In this document: positions 42,283 through 51,500 of the stretch, piece by piece
How positions within the stretch are numbered: the first letter of the stretch is position 1
Layout of the letters: each line of letters begins with the position of its first letter
Origin: Klenkia brasiliensis
GTDB taxonomy: Bacteria; Actinomycetota; Actinomycetes; Mycobacteriales; Geodermatophilaceae
DNA: 64,000 nt
Reading direction: 5' to 3'
Assembly: GCF_900100695.1 (NCBI RefSeq)
Contig: NZ_FNCF01000001.1
Location: forward strand, 526,060-590,059
Made by a program: the position numbers and the translations under genes
The notes under the pieces: generated by a model
What the model saw: only the letters and a program-made list of their open reading frames with translations
What the model was told of the DNA's origin: nothing
The model's database searches: none

Positions 42283-43674
42283 GTGACGTCCCAGCTGCTC
42301 CGCCGCAAGCCGGCGTCCGCCGAGCCCGACACGGGCCTGGCCCGCAGCATCGGCACCTTCGGGCTGATGGCGCTGGGCATCGGCGCCACGATCGGCACCG
42401 GCATCTTCTTCGTGCTCAGCACCGCGGTGCCCGAGGCGGGGCCGGCGGTCACCGTCGGGTTCGTGCTCGCCGCGGTCACCGCCGGGTTCACCGCGCTCTG
42501 CTACGCCGAGCTGGCCTCGGCCATCCCGGCGTCGGGTTCGTCGTACTCCTACGCCTACGCGACGCTGGGCGAGCTGGTCGCCTACGTCGTGGGCTGGTGC
42601 CTGGTGCTGGAGTACGCGGTGAGCTCGGCGGCGGTCAGCGTGGGCTGGTCGGAGTACCTGGACCAGCTGCTGCGCGACACCCTCGGCGTGCAGCTCCCCG
42701 CCGCGCTGGCCGCCGCCCCGGGCGCGGGCGGGGTGGTCAACGCCCCCGCCCTGGTGCTGGTGGCGCTCTGCGCGCTGCTGCTGGTCCGGGGCGCCAGCGA
42801 GTCGACGACGGTGAACGCGGTCATGGTCGTGGTGAAGGTCGGCGTGCTGCTGCTGTTCGTCGTCCTGGCCCTGACCGGGTTCGACAGCGGCAACCTGACG
42901 CCGTTCGCCCCGCTGGGGGTGGCCGGCATCAGCGCGGCGGCGGCGGCGATCTTCTTCTCCTTCATCGGCCTGGACGCGGTGTCCACCGCCGGCGAGGAGG
43001 TCCGCGACCCGCGGCGCACGCTGCCCCGCGCGGTGCTGGGCGCGCTGGTCGTGGTGACCGTGGTCTACCTCCTGGTGGCGTTCGCCGCGGTGGGCGCGCA
43101 GCCGGCGGGCGACTTCGAGGGCCAGGAGGCGGGCCTGGCGGTCATCCTCGAGCGGGTCACCGGCGCGACCTGGCCGTCGGTGGTGCTGGCCGCCGGGGCG
43201 GTCGTGTCGATCTTCTCGGTGACGCTGGTGACGATGTACGGCCAGACCCGGGTGCTCTACGCGATGAGCCGGGACGGCATGGTGCCGCGGGTGTTCTCGC
43301 GGCTGCACCCGCGCACCCGGGTGCCCGTGCGCGGCACGCTGTTGGTGGCGCTGTTCGTCGGCGCGCTGGCCGGCTTCCTGCCGCTGGACTTCCTCGTCGA
43401 CCTGACCTCGATGGGCACCCTGGTCGCCTTCGCCGTCGTCTCGGTGGGCGTGCTGGTGCTGCGCCGCACCGACCCCGACCTGCCGCGCGGGTTCCGGGTG
43501 CCGGGCTACCCGGTGGTGCCCGTGCTGTCGGTGTTGTTCTGCCTGTACCTGGTCGCCGGGCTGTCGGCCACGACCTTCCTGCTCTTCGCCGGCTGGCTCG
43601 CGCTGGCGGGGGTGCTCTACGTCGGCTACGCCCGCCGGCACTCCACCCTGCGGGACACGCCGGACAGGGGTTGA
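42283..43674 (+). CDS. APC-family amino acid permease (CAT type)
   Basis: 463 residues from GTG 42283. Twelve or so membrane segments. Segment 1 carries GIGATIGTGIFFVL, the unwound-helix substrate motif of APC transporters. Further APC/CAT features are LCYAELASAIPASGSSYSYA, FFSFIGLDAVSTAGEEVRDP and YAMSRDGMVPRVFSRLHPRT. Import or exchange of a cationic or neutral amino acid is expected; specificity is not readable. Probably co-expressed with the FMN oxidase upstream. Confidence 0.9.
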   Translation: MTSQLLRRKPASAEPDTGLARSIGTFGLMALGIGATIGTGIFFVLSTAVPEAGPAVTVGFVLAAVTAGFTALCYAELASAIPASGSSYSYAYATLGELVAYVVGWCLVLEYAVSSAAVSVGWSEYLDQLLRDTLGVQLPAALAAAPGAGGVVNAPALVLVALCALLLVRGASESTTVNAVMVVVKVGVLLLFVVLALTGFDSGNLTPFAPLGVAGISAAAAAIFFSFIGLDAVSTAGEEVRDPRRTLPRAVLGALVVVTVVYLLVAFAAVGAQPAGDFEGQEAGLAVILERVTGATWPSVVLAAGAVVSIFSVTLVTMYGQTRVLYAMSRDGMVPRVFSRLHPRTRVPVRGTLLVALFVGALAGFLPLDFLVDLTSMGTLVAFAVVSVGVLVLRRTDPDLPRGFRVPGYPVVPVLSVLFCLYLVAGLSATTFLLFAGWLALAGVLYVGYARRHSTLRDTPDRG

Positions 43675-43801
43675 CGCCTCCGAGTGGCCTGGGTCACAGT
43701 GGTCGTGGGCGGGGCAGCCGGCAGATGAGATGGCTCCTCAGCACCACCGACGGAGACCGACCAACGCGGCCAGACCGCCAGGACCGGCGCCCCGCCCCAC
43801 A

Positions 43802-44092
43802 ATGACCGCCATGCCCGAGGTCGAGTTCGACGTGCACTGGCCCGACGGCCGCTCCGAGTGGGTCTACTCGCCGTCCCTGGTGGTCGAGGACGTCTTCGCC
43901 GCCGGTCACCCGTACCCGGTCGCGGAGTTCGTCGAGCTGGCCCGCTCGGCGATGGCGACCGCGAGCGACCGGGTGCAGGCCCGGTGGGGGTTCCCCTGCT
44001 CCCGGGCCGCCGCGACCCTGGCCCGCATCGAGCACCGCGCCGCCGGGTTCGCCGACGGCGAGGTCACCGTGGTCGCCTTCCGCCGGCGCTGA
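43802..44092 (+). CDS. MSMEG_0570-type nitrogen-starvation-response protein
   Basis: 96 residues (ATG 43802; ATG 43811 also possible). PEVEFDVHWPDGRSEWVYSP, SLVVEDVFAAGHPYPVAEFV and VQARWGFPCSRAAATLARIE closely follow the pattern I recall for the MSMEG_0570 family, small proteins linked in mycobacteria to a nitrogen-limitation gene cluster. No catalytic residues are known. Its usual cluster partners (radical SAM, glutamine-synthetase-like and glycosyltransferase genes) are not next to it here. It is followed 23 bases later by an aldehyde dehydrogenase. Confidence 0.75.
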   Translation: MTAMPEVEFDVHWPDGRSEWVYSPSLVVEDVFAAGHPYPVAEFVELARSAMATASDRVQARWGFPCSRAAATLARIEHRAAGFADGEVTVVAFRRR

Positions 44093-44102
44093 CCGATCGT
44101 CC

Positions 44103-44108
44103 TAGGGT
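44103..44108 (+). promoter_or_regulatory. -10 element of the aldehyde dehydrogenase gene
   Basis: TAGGGT, seven bases before GTG 44116; a leaderless start is implied. Confidence 0.5.
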
Positions 44109-44115
44109 GGCCGCC

Positions 44116-45582
44116 GTGACCTCCAGCGTGCGCCTGACCGGCATCGAGTCCCCCGTCCCCACCGGCCTGTTCGTCGGCGGGGAGTGGCGGGCGGCGTCGT
44201 CGGGGGCGACGTTCGACGTCCTGGACCCGGCCGACGGCTCGCTGCTCGCCCAGGTCGCCGACGGCACGACCGACGACGTCACCGCCGCCGTGGACGCCGC
44301 GGCCGCCGCGCTGCCCGGGTTCGCCGCCACCCCGCCCCGGCAGCGCTCGGAGATGCTGCGCAGGGCCTTCCAGATCATGACCGACCGGGCCGACGAGTTC
44401 GCCCGGCTGATGAGCCTGGAGAACGGCAAGGCGCTGCCCGACGCGAAGGCGGAGCTGACCTACGCCGCGGAGTTCTTCCGCTGGTTCGCCGAGGAGGCCG
44501 TGCGCATCGACGGCGACTACCGGGTCGCCCCGGCCGGCGGCACCCGCACCGTGGTCACCCACCAGCCGGTCGGGGTCTGCCTGCTCGTGACGCCGTGGAA
44601 CTTCCCCGCCGCGATGCTCACCCGCAAGCTCGGCCCGGCCATCGCCGCGGGCTGCACGAGCGTGGTCAAGCCCGCCGAGGACACCCCGCTCACCGCGCTG
44701 CTGCTCGCCCAGGTCCTCACCGAGGCCGGGGTGCCCGACGGCGTGGTCAACGTCGTCCCCACGATGGACGCCAAGGAGGTCGTGGCCACCGCGATGGCCG
44801 ACCCCCGGCTGCGCAAGATCAGCTTCACCGGGTCCACCGAGGTCGGGAAGGTCCTGCTCAAGCAGGCCGCCGACCAGGTCCTGGTCTCCTCGATGGAGCT
44901 CGGCGGCAACGCGCCCTTCGTGGTCTGCGCCGACGCCGACCTCGACGCCGCGGTCGACGGCGCGATGCTGGCCAAGATGCGCAACGGCGGCGAGGCGTGC
45001 ACCGCGGCCAACCGGTTCTACGTGCAGGCCCCGGTCGCCGAGGCCTTCGCCGGCAAGCTCGCCGAGCGGATGGCCGCGATGACCACCGGCCGCGGCACCG
45101 ACGAGGGCGTGACCCTCGGCCCGCTGGTCAACGAGGAGACCGTCGCCAAGGTCGACCGGATCGTCACCGACACCGTCGGCGCCGGCGCGCGGGTGCTCAC
45201 CGGCGGCACCCGGCCGCAGGGCCCGGGCTTCTTCTACCCGCCCACCGTGCTGGTCGACGTCCCCGTGGGCGCCCCGGCGCTGACGGAGGAGACCTTCGGC
45301 CCGGTCGCCCCGATCACCACCTTCGACACCGACGAGCAGGCCCTGGCGCTGGCCAACGCCACCCCGTTCGGCCTGGTCGCCTACGTCTTCACCGGCGACC
45401 TGGCCCGCGGCCTGCGGTTGGCCGAGGCCCTGGAGTCGGGCATGGTCGGCATCAACCGGGGCGTGGTCTCCGACCCCGCGGCCCCCTTCGGCGGGGTCAA
45501 GCAGTCGGGCCTGGGCCGCGAGGGCGGGCACGAGGGCATCGGGGAGTACCTGACGACGAAGTACGTCAGCTTCCCGTTGTGA
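44116..45582 (+). CDS. gabD: Aldehyde dehydrogenase, succinate-semialdehyde dehydrogenase type
   Basis: 488 residues from GTG 44116. NAD(P)-binding VTPWNFPAAMLTRKLGPAIA and FTGSTEVGK, catalytic Glu261 in MELGGNAPF and Cys295 in NGGEACTAANRF, C-terminal PFGGVKQSGLGREGG. The sequence around the active site (GEACTAANR) and overall length fit succinate-semialdehyde dehydrogenases, which convert the GABA-shunt intermediate to succinate. Other semialdehydes cannot be excluded. No GABA transaminase is nearby. Confidence 0.88.
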   Translation: MTSSVRLTGIESPVPTGLFVGGEWRAASSGATFDVLDPADGSLLAQVADGTTDDVTAAVDAAAAALPGFAATPPRQRSEMLRRAFQIMTDRADEFARLMSLENGKALPDAKAELTYAAEFFRWFAEEAVRIDGDYRVAPAGGTRTVVTHQPVGVCLLVTPWNFPAAMLTRKLGPAIAAGCTSVVKPAEDTPLTALLLAQVLTEAGVPDGVVNVVPTMDAKEVVATAMADPRLRKISFTGSTEVGKVLLKQAADQVLVSSMELGGNAPFVVCADADLDAAVDGAMLAKMRNGGEACTAANRFYVQAPVAEAFAGKLAERMAAMTTGRGTDEGVTLGPLVNEETVAKVDRIVTDTVGAGARVLTGGTRPQGPGFFYPPTVLVDVPVGAPALTEETFGPVAPITTFDTDEQALALANATPFGLVAYVFTGDLARGLRLAEALESGMVGINRGVVSDPAAPFGGVKQSGLGREGGHEGIGEYLTTKYVSFPL

Positions 45583-45624
45583 CCCCACGGCTCCCCGCTG
45601 TGGTTCCACGGCGGAAGACACACG

Positions 45625-45640
45625 TGTGACGGGGATCACA
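45625..45640. promoter_or_regulatory. Perfect CRP-type palindrome over the ROK start codon
   Basis: TGTGA-CGGGGA-TCACA matches the CRP/Glx consensus TGTGA-N6-TCACA in all ten specified bases. It overlaps a second perfect palindrome CACACGTGTG (45619-45628). The GTG start at 45626 lies inside it, so a bound protein would block transcription of the ROK gene. Confidence 0.6.
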
Positions 45641-46769
45641 CATCTCGCGGAGGCGGACAGTGCCGGTCAGGTGGCCCGGCACGTGCTGCGCTTCGGCCCG
45701 GTGCCGCGCGGGGCCGTGGCGCGGGCGCTGGGTCTGTCCGCGGGCAGCCTGACCCGGTTGGGCTCGGCCCTGCTGGACGCCGGGGTGCTGGTGGAGACCG
45801 ACCCGGTGACCGACCCGGTCACCCGCCGCCCCACCCGGCCGCTGGACGTCGCCCTGGCGGCGCACCGCGTCCTCGGCGTGGCGCTGGCCGGCGGGGCGGC
45901 GTGGGGCGTGCTGACCGACCTGCGGGCGGGGGTGCGGGCCCGGGCCCGGGTGCCGCTGGGCGGGGCGTCGCCCGACGCCGTCGTGGCCGCGGTCGCCGCG
46001 CTGGCCGGCGAGCTGGGTGTGCCGCGGCCCGACGCGGTGGGCCTGGCCGTCGACGGCCAGGTGGACGCCGACGGGCGGGTGCAGGCCGACGTGCTGGGCC
46101 GCCGTCCCCCGGTGGACCTGGCCGGCCCGCTGCGGGCGGCGACCGGCGCGGAGGTCGTGGTCGGCGACGAGCTGACCTGCGCCACCCGCACCGAGCACTG
46201 GACCGGCCTGGGCCGGGAGCACACGGGGTTCGCGGTGCTGGCGCTGGGCGCGGGCGTCGGGCACGGCCTGGTGGTGGCCGACCGCGTGGTGGACAGCCCG
46301 GACGCCGGGCTGCAGCCGCTGGGCCACCTGCCGCTGGAGTCGACCGGGCCCCGGTGCCCGCGGGGGCACCGCGGCTGCGCCACCGCCCTGCTCGGCACCC
46401 CGGCGCTGCTGGCGGCGGCCCAGGTGGCCACCGGCCTGCCGGTCACCTGGGCCGAGCTGCTCGCCGACGCGGTGGACGGCGACCGGCGGGCCCGGCAGGT
46501 GCTCGACGACGCCGCCGCCCACCTGGGCCGGCTGGTCGCCCTGGTCGCCGGGGTGACCGGGGTGGACCAGGTGCTGCTGGTCGGCGAGGGCGCCGACCTC
46601 GCCGTGGTGGGCTACGAGGCCCTGCGCGCGGCCCTGGACGGCCACCGGGACCCGCGGGCGCGCCCGGTGGAGCTGACCGTGCGCGACCACGACCCGCACG
46701 ACTGGGCGCGCGGGGCCGCGGGGGCGGCGGCGCAGGCGTTCGCGACCGGCCCCCGCTGGCTGTCCGGGG

Positions 46770-46780
<11 letters not shown>
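45626..46780 (+). CDS. ROK-family transcriptional regulator / sugar kinase homologue
   Basis: 384 residues from GTG 45626. An N-terminal winged helix (about 10-60; AGQVARHVLRFGPVPRGAVA then LGLSAGSLTRLGSALLDAGV) precedes a ROK domain. The ROK zinc motif is incomplete: RCPRGHRGCATALLG keeps two Cys but lacks the CxCGxxGC arrangement. GVALAGGAAWGVLTDLRAG replaces the usual DxGGT-type phosphate loop, so kinase activity is doubtful and a regulator role is favoured. The gene is convergent with the MsiK-like ATPase (ends overlap by 11 bases). A sugar-utilisation link is inferred from that neighbour. Confidence 0.85.
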
Positions 46781-47861
<1,081 letters not shown>

Positions 47862-47973
47862 CGTCGGCGGTCCTTCCTCGCAGGTCGTCGCGACCGTGGC
47901 GCCGGTCACGCGGAGGAAGGTAGCCGGGGTGGACGGCGCCCGCCGGGGCCCGTCCCGCGCCTCGCGGCCCGGA

Positions 47974-47990
47974 GCTTCCGTCGCGGAAGC
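47974..47990. promoter_or_regulatory. Inverted repeat upstream of the MsiK-type gene
   Basis: GCTTCCG-TCG-CGGAAGC has perfect seven-base arms, 113 bases upstream of the MsiK-type ATG and between it and the tRNA terminator. It could be an operator for a sugar regulator; it does not match the CebR-type sites at 5 kb. Confidence 0.4.
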
Positions 47991-48010
47991 CTCACTGGTC
48001 GGGGGAAGAC

Positions 48011-48045
48011 ACCGGCCCCGCACTCGCGAGGAGTGCGGGGCCGGT
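48011..48045 (-). terminator. Strong terminator of the tRNA-Ser/tRNA-Arg unit
   Basis: A perfect 15-bp stem (ACCGGCCCCGCACTC and complement) with a five-base loop, 18 bases past the tRNA-Arg 3' end on the minus strand and followed there by TCTTCCCCC. It is the longest uninterrupted stem noted in the window. Confidence 0.8.
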
Positions 48046-48063
48046 GGCTGTCTCAACCTGACG

Positions 48064-48136
48064 TGCACCCGAAGGGATTCGAACCCCTAACCTTCTGATC
48101 CGTAGTCAGATGCTCTATCCGTTGAGCTACGGGTGC
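48064..48136 (-). tRNA. tRNA-Arg (anticodon ACG)
   Basis: 73 nt. Acceptor GCACCCG/CGGGTGC, discriminator A, D-arm TAGCTCAACGGATAGAGCA, anticodon loop CTACGGA closed by TCTGA/TCAGA, T-arm GGGGTTCGAATCCCT. CCA not encoded. A34 of this tRNA is the substrate of TadA, encoded at 35.0 kb. Confidence 0.96.
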
Positions 48137-48157
48137 GTGCTGTGTTCAGTTGTTGCG

Positions 48158-48247
48158 CGGAGGCTCCGGGATTTGAACCCGGGATGGGGGATTACCCCAA
48201 ACCGCATTAGCAGTGCGGCGCCATAGACCGGACTAGGCGAAGCCTCC
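48158..48247 (-). tRNA. tRNA-Ser (anticodon GCT)
   Basis: 90 nt. Acceptor GGAGGCT/AGCCTCC, discriminator G, anticodon loop with GCT inside CACTGCTAATG, long class II variable arm, T-arm CCGGGTTCAAATCCCGG. 21 bases upstream of tRNA-Arg on the same strand; the pair ends in one terminator. Confidence 0.95.
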
Positions 48248-48321
48248 CGGGGTCCGAGTTCCCCCGTAACCACCGAGGAGGAAGGCTACCAGCGCTCCTC
48301 CCCGGTGGCGCCAGGGGGGTC

Positions 48322-49509
48322 TCAGGCCGGCACGGCGACCGGCACCCGCCGGCCCGGCAGCAGGGTGACGACGACGGCCAGCGCCGTCATGGCCGCGGCC
48401 AGCAGCAGGGCGCCGTCCACGCCGTAGGAGGTCTCCACGACCGCGCCGCCGATCGCCGCACCGATGGCCGAGGCGCCGAACGCGACGGTGGACAGCCAGG
48501 TGAAGGCCTCGGTGGTGGCGTCGGCCGGGGCGATGGAGCCGACCAGCGAGCTCTGCACGGTCAGCGTCGGGGCGATCGCGGTGCCGCCCAGGAACAGCAG
48601 CGCCCCCAGCAGCAGCGGCGAGGACACGGCGGCCAGCGGGAGCATGCCGATCGTCGTCCCCAGCAGGCCCCAGCGGTAGAGCCGCGGCAGGGACGCCGAG
48701 ACGACCCGCGCGCCGAACCACAGCCCGCCGGCGACCGACCCCAGCGACCACACGGCGAGCAGCACGCCGGACAGCCCCGGGGAGCCGGCCGCGTCGGCGA
48801 AGGCCGGGACGGCGACCTCGATGGCCCCGAAGCCGAGCATCAGCGCGGTGCCCGACACCAGCACCCGCGGCATGCCGGGGACGGTGACGGTGGCGAACAG
48901 GCTCCTGTGCACCGTGGGCGCCGGCCGCCAGGCCCGCATCGCGCCGGAGAAGGACAGGCCCAGCGTGCCGACGACGGTGAGCACCCCGGCCAGCGCGATC
49001 GCCGCCACGGGGCTGGCCAGCAGGGTGAGCGCGGCGACCGTGGTGGGGCCGGCGACGAAGACCAGCTCGGTGGTGGTGGCGTCCAGCGCGAAGGCGGTGG
49101 GTCGCACCCGCGCGTCGACCCGCGACCACAGCGCCCGGACCGTGCCGCTGACCAGCGGGGTCGACAGGCCGGCCGCGGCCGAGGCGGCGACGATCGCCGG
49201 GGCCCAGGATGTGGAGAGCACGACGCCGGCCAGCAGCACCAGCAGCAGCGGGTAGGTGACCGCCTGGGTGAGCAGCACCAGCCGCGGCCCGCGGCGGTCG
49301 GCCAGCCGGCCCAGGACGGGGGCCATCACGGCCATCGCGATGCCGTAGGTGGCCGAGGCCAGGCCGGCGACGGCGTAGGACCCGGTCTGCTGCTGCACCA
49401 GGAGCAGCAGCGCCAGGGGGACCATGGCGGACGGCAACCGGCCGGCGAAACCGGCGACGAGCAGCACCGGCGCGGAGGGAAGCCGCCACACGGTGAGGTA
49501 GGAACGCAT
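48322..49509 (-). CDS. MFS transporter with divergent CGNR regulator
   Basis: 395 residues, about twelve membrane segments. MFS motif A is seen as VMAPVLGRLADRRGPRLVLL. The two-fold repeat is clear, with the second half beginning at PRVLVSGTALMLGFGAIEVA. It resembles sugar-efflux/multidrug MFS proteins (DHA1-like); substrate unknown. A promoter with TTGACT (49608-49613) and TAGCGT (49585-49590), 17 bases apart on the minus strand, lies within the shared operator region. Expression is probably controlled by the divergent CGNR protein. Confidence 0.88.
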   Translation of the reverse strand: MRSYLTVWRLPSAPVLLVAGFAGRLPSAMVPLALLLLVQQQTGSYAVAGLASATYGIAMAVMAPVLGRLADRRGPRLVLLTQAVTYPLLLVLLAGVVLSTSWAPAIVAASAAAGLSTPLVSGTVRALWSRVDARVRPTAFALDATTTELVFVAGPTTVAALTLLASPVAAIALAGVLTVVGTLGLSFSGAMRAWRPAPTVHRSLFATVTVPGMPRVLVSGTALMLGFGAIEVAVPAFADAAGSPGLSGVLLAVWSLGSVAGGLWFGARVVSASLPRLYRWGLLGTTIGMLPLAAVSSPLLLGALLFLGGTAIAPTLTVQSSLVGSIAPADATTEAFTWLSTVAFGASAIGAAIGGAVVETSYGVDGALLLAAAMTALAVVVTLLPGRRVPVAVPA

Positions 49510-49544
49510 GACACAGCTCGCTTCAGGACGTACGGGGAGGGAAT

Positions 49545-49576
49545 CGTAGGGGTCGAACAGCAGTTGACCCCCTACG
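49545..49576. promoter_or_regulatory. CGNR-region inverted repeat 1
   Basis: CGTAGGGGTCGAA, six bases, then TTGACCCCCTACG, the reverse complement of CGTAGGGGGTCAA. Total length 32 bp with 13-6-13 geometry. The right arm includes a TTGACC that can serve as -35 for the plus-strand CGNR gene. Confidence 0.75.
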
Positions 49577-49584
49577 TGTTCCCG

Positions 49585-49613
49585 ACGCTACGAGATGCCG
49601 CGTAGGGAGTCAA
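49585..49613 (-). promoter_or_regulatory. Promoter of the MFS gene
   Basis: On the minus strand TTGACT (49613-49608), a 17-base spacer, then TAGCGT (49590-49585). The -35 lies in the left arm of inverted repeat 2. Confidence 0.6.
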
Positions 49614-49632
49614 AGCGCCATGACCTCCTACA
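49601..49632. promoter_or_regulatory. CGNR-region inverted repeat 2
   Basis: CGTAGGGAGTCAA, six bases, then ATGACCTCCTACA, whose complement TGTAGGAGGTCAT is a variant of the same 13-mer. The 13-6-13 geometry is identical to repeat 1, with centres 56 bp apart. It ends 18 bases before the CGNR ATG. Confidence 0.72.
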
Positions 49633-49650
49633 CACCGACAGGGGTGTGAG

Positions 49651-50181
49651 ATGGACTACGACGACTACGGGTCCGACGCCGTGGAGCTGGCGGTCGACCT
49701 GGCCAACGCCGACCGGACCGACCCGGAGTGGGCGTCGGCGTTCGTCGCCGCCCACCACGAGTGGTTCACCGAGGGCACCGACCTGGAGCTGTCCCGCAAG
49801 CACGGCAAGGCCGCCGGGACCACCGCCGACCTGGTGCGCGAGGTCGCCCTGGCGTCCTCGCAGAGCGAGGTGGTGCAGCGGCTGAACGCGCTGCTCGCGC
49901 TGGCCAGCCCCAAGCCCTACGCCACCGACCACGACGGCGCCCTGCACCTGCACTACGCCGCCCCGGAGGCCGGGGCGCTGGAGCAGCTGGCCACCACGGT
50001 GGCCATGGGGCTCTCGCAGGTCGTCGTGCAGCACGGCTGGGAGCGGCTGGGCGTGTGCGCCGCCGACGGGTGCGGCAACGTCTACCTGGACACCTCGCGC
50101 AACGGCAGCCGCCGGTACTGCTCGAGCACCTGCTCCTCCCGCTCGACGGTCGCGGCCTACCGCGCCCGCAAGAAGGGCTGA
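49651..50181 (+). CDS. CGNR zinc-finger transcriptional regulator
   Basis: 176 residues. An N-terminal ABATE-like ligand domain (about 8-125; VELAVDLANADRTDPEW) is followed by the CGNR finger: Cys136, Cys141-Gly-Asn, Cys157, Cys161 (CAADGCGNVYLD then RYCSSTCSSRSTVAAYRARK). The family is presumed to bind DNA through this finger and a C-terminal basic helix. It is divergent from an MFS exporter and flanks two matched inverted repeats, which are the likely operators. The effector is unknown, perhaps a compound the exporter removes. Confidence 0.9.
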   Translation: MDYDDYGSDAVELAVDLANADRTDPEWASAFVAAHHEWFTEGTDLELSRKHGKAAGTTADLVREVALASSQSEVVQRLNALLALASPKPYATDHDGALHLHYAAPEAGALEQLATTVAMGLSQVVVQHGWERLGVCAADGCGNVYLDTSRNGSRRYCSSTCSSRSTVAAYRARKKG

Positions 50182-50213
50182 ACCCCCTCCGCGGAACCGC
50201 CGACCAGCCCCCA

Positions 50214-50286
50214 CCGCCGAGGCGAGGGAGCCCCCACCCCCCGGACGGCGTCGGTCCGGTGGGTGGGGGCTCCCCTGCCTCGGCGG
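50214..50286. terminator. Long bidirectional hairpin between convergent genes
   Basis: 26-bp arms (CCGCCGAGGCGAGGGAGCCC... and complement) with two mismatches, around a 21-base loop that itself contains CCGGAC/GTCCGG-type pairing. It lies between the CGNR stop (50181) and the convergent gene end (50335). Confidence 0.75.
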
Positions 50287-50334
50287 CGGGCGGCGGAAGG
50301 CGGAGGGCGGCGGCGGAGGGTTGAGCGGCGGGCC

Positions 50335-51369
50335 TCAGACCAGGCCGGCGCGGACGGCGGCGACGCGGCGGCGGACGGTGGTGCGGCGGTGGCTGACCGC
50401 GGTCGAGCCGGCCACCCCGAACCCCAGGACGACGACCCCGCCCAGCGCGAGGGCCGCGGCGGCGTCGGGCAGCGGGGTGGTCGAGGACGCCGGGTCCAGC
50501 CGGTCCACCCGGCGCACCAGGGTGGCGACGGCGTCGTCCACCGGCGCGACGGCCTGCTGCACGACGGCGAGCGCGGCGGTGGCCCGGTCGACCGAGACGC
50601 CGGCCGCGGTCACCACCTGGGCGGCGTAGTCGGCCTGCGCGGCGACGCCGGCGGCGGTCTGCGGGAGCGCCAGCACCTGCCGGTGCGCGTCCTCGGCGGC
50701 GGCGCGGGCGTCCTGCGCGGCGGTGAGGGAGGCGGTGACGGCGGTGACCTGGTCGGCGACCAGCTGCTGCACCGCGCGGGCGTCGGCGAGCGCGGCGGCG
50801 ACCTCGGTGGCGGGGGCGCCGAGCTCGACGGCGGCCGCCCGGTTGGCGCGGGCGGTGTAGGTGGTGACCAGCAGCTCCCCGGCCTCGGCCTCGGCGGCCG
50901 ACTGCGCACCCGAGCGGGCGGCGGAGGCGGCACCGGCGGCCAGCGCGGAGGCGGCACCGGCCTCGGGCGACCCGCCGGTGGTGGGCTGCTCGGGCAGGTC
51001 GGCGACGACGCGGGTCGTGGTCCGGCCGGCCGGCGTGCGGGGCGCGCGGGTGGCGGGGGCGGCGGCGACGGGCGCCGAGGTCGGGGCGGCCGCGGTGGGC
51101 TGCGGGACGACCGGGGCCTGGGTGGGCTCGGCGACGACCGGCGGGGCCTCGGTGGTGGGGGCCGCGGTCGAGGTGGGGGCGGCGGTGACCGGCGGCGCGG
51201 GGTCGCTGGTGGGGGCGGCCGTGGTCGGGTTCGGGGCCGTGGTGGGGGCGGCGGTCGGGGCCGCGGTGGTCGAGGCGGGGTCCGGCGCGGCCGCGGCCGG
51301 CCCGGCGGTGGCGACGGCGCCGATCGCGACGGCGGCGAGCAGGGGCAGCAGGCGGAGGCGGGTGCGCAC
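50335..51369 (-). CDS. Secreted Ala/Thr/Pro-rich protein with helical domain and C-terminal anchor
   Basis: 344 residues from GTG 51369 with GAGGGAA upstream; ATG 51411 is less likely. Signal peptide (LLPLLAAVAIGAVATAGPAA), a Thr/Pro/Ala/Val spacer of about 90 residues (30-125), an Ala-rich helical segment of about 150 residues (AVQQLVADQVTAVTASLTAA; ALAVVQQAVAPVDDAVATLV), then a membrane helix (AAAALALGGVVVLGFGVAG) and basic tail. The helical part suggests a coiled-coil stalk. Not recognised as a named family. Layout resembles the surface protein at 39.7-40.8 kb, though the folded domains differ. Confidence 0.65.
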   Translation of the reverse strand: MRTRLRLLPLLAAVAIGAVATAGPAAAAPDPASTTAAPTAAPTTAPNPTTAAPTSDPAPPVTAAPTSTAAPTTEAPPVVAEPTQAPVVPQPTAAAPTSAPVAAAPATRAPRTPAGRTTTRVVADLPEQPTTGGSPEAGAASALAAGAASAARSGAQSAAEAEAGELLVTTYTARANRAAAVELGAPATEVAAALADARAVQQLVADQVTAVTASLTAAQDARAAAEDAHRQVLALPQTAAGVAAQADYAAQVVTAAGVSVDRATAALAVVQQAVAPVDDAVATLVRRVDRLDPASSTTPLPDAAAALALGGVVVLGFGVAGSTAVSHRRTTVRRRVAAVRAGLV

Positions 51370-51486
51370 GGGGTTTCCCTCGATCAGGTGACGGGTCGGC
51401 TCCCCCTGCATCGACGCGGCCCGGCCACCGGCCCACCCCCTCGGGGTGCCATCTCACCCCGACGGGTGGGGTGCCGGTTCCGCGGC

Positions 51487-51492
51487 TAGCGT
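51487..51492 (+). promoter_or_regulatory. -10 element of the PAP2-DGK gene
   Basis: TAGCGT, eight bases before GTG 51501; supports this start and a leaderless message. Confidence 0.5.
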
Positions 51493-51500
51493 GCGCGGGC

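Noticed and set aside
45619-45628. CACACGTGTG as an independent operator
   Set aside because: It overlaps the stronger CRP-type palindrome, so it is reported with that site rather than as a separate one.
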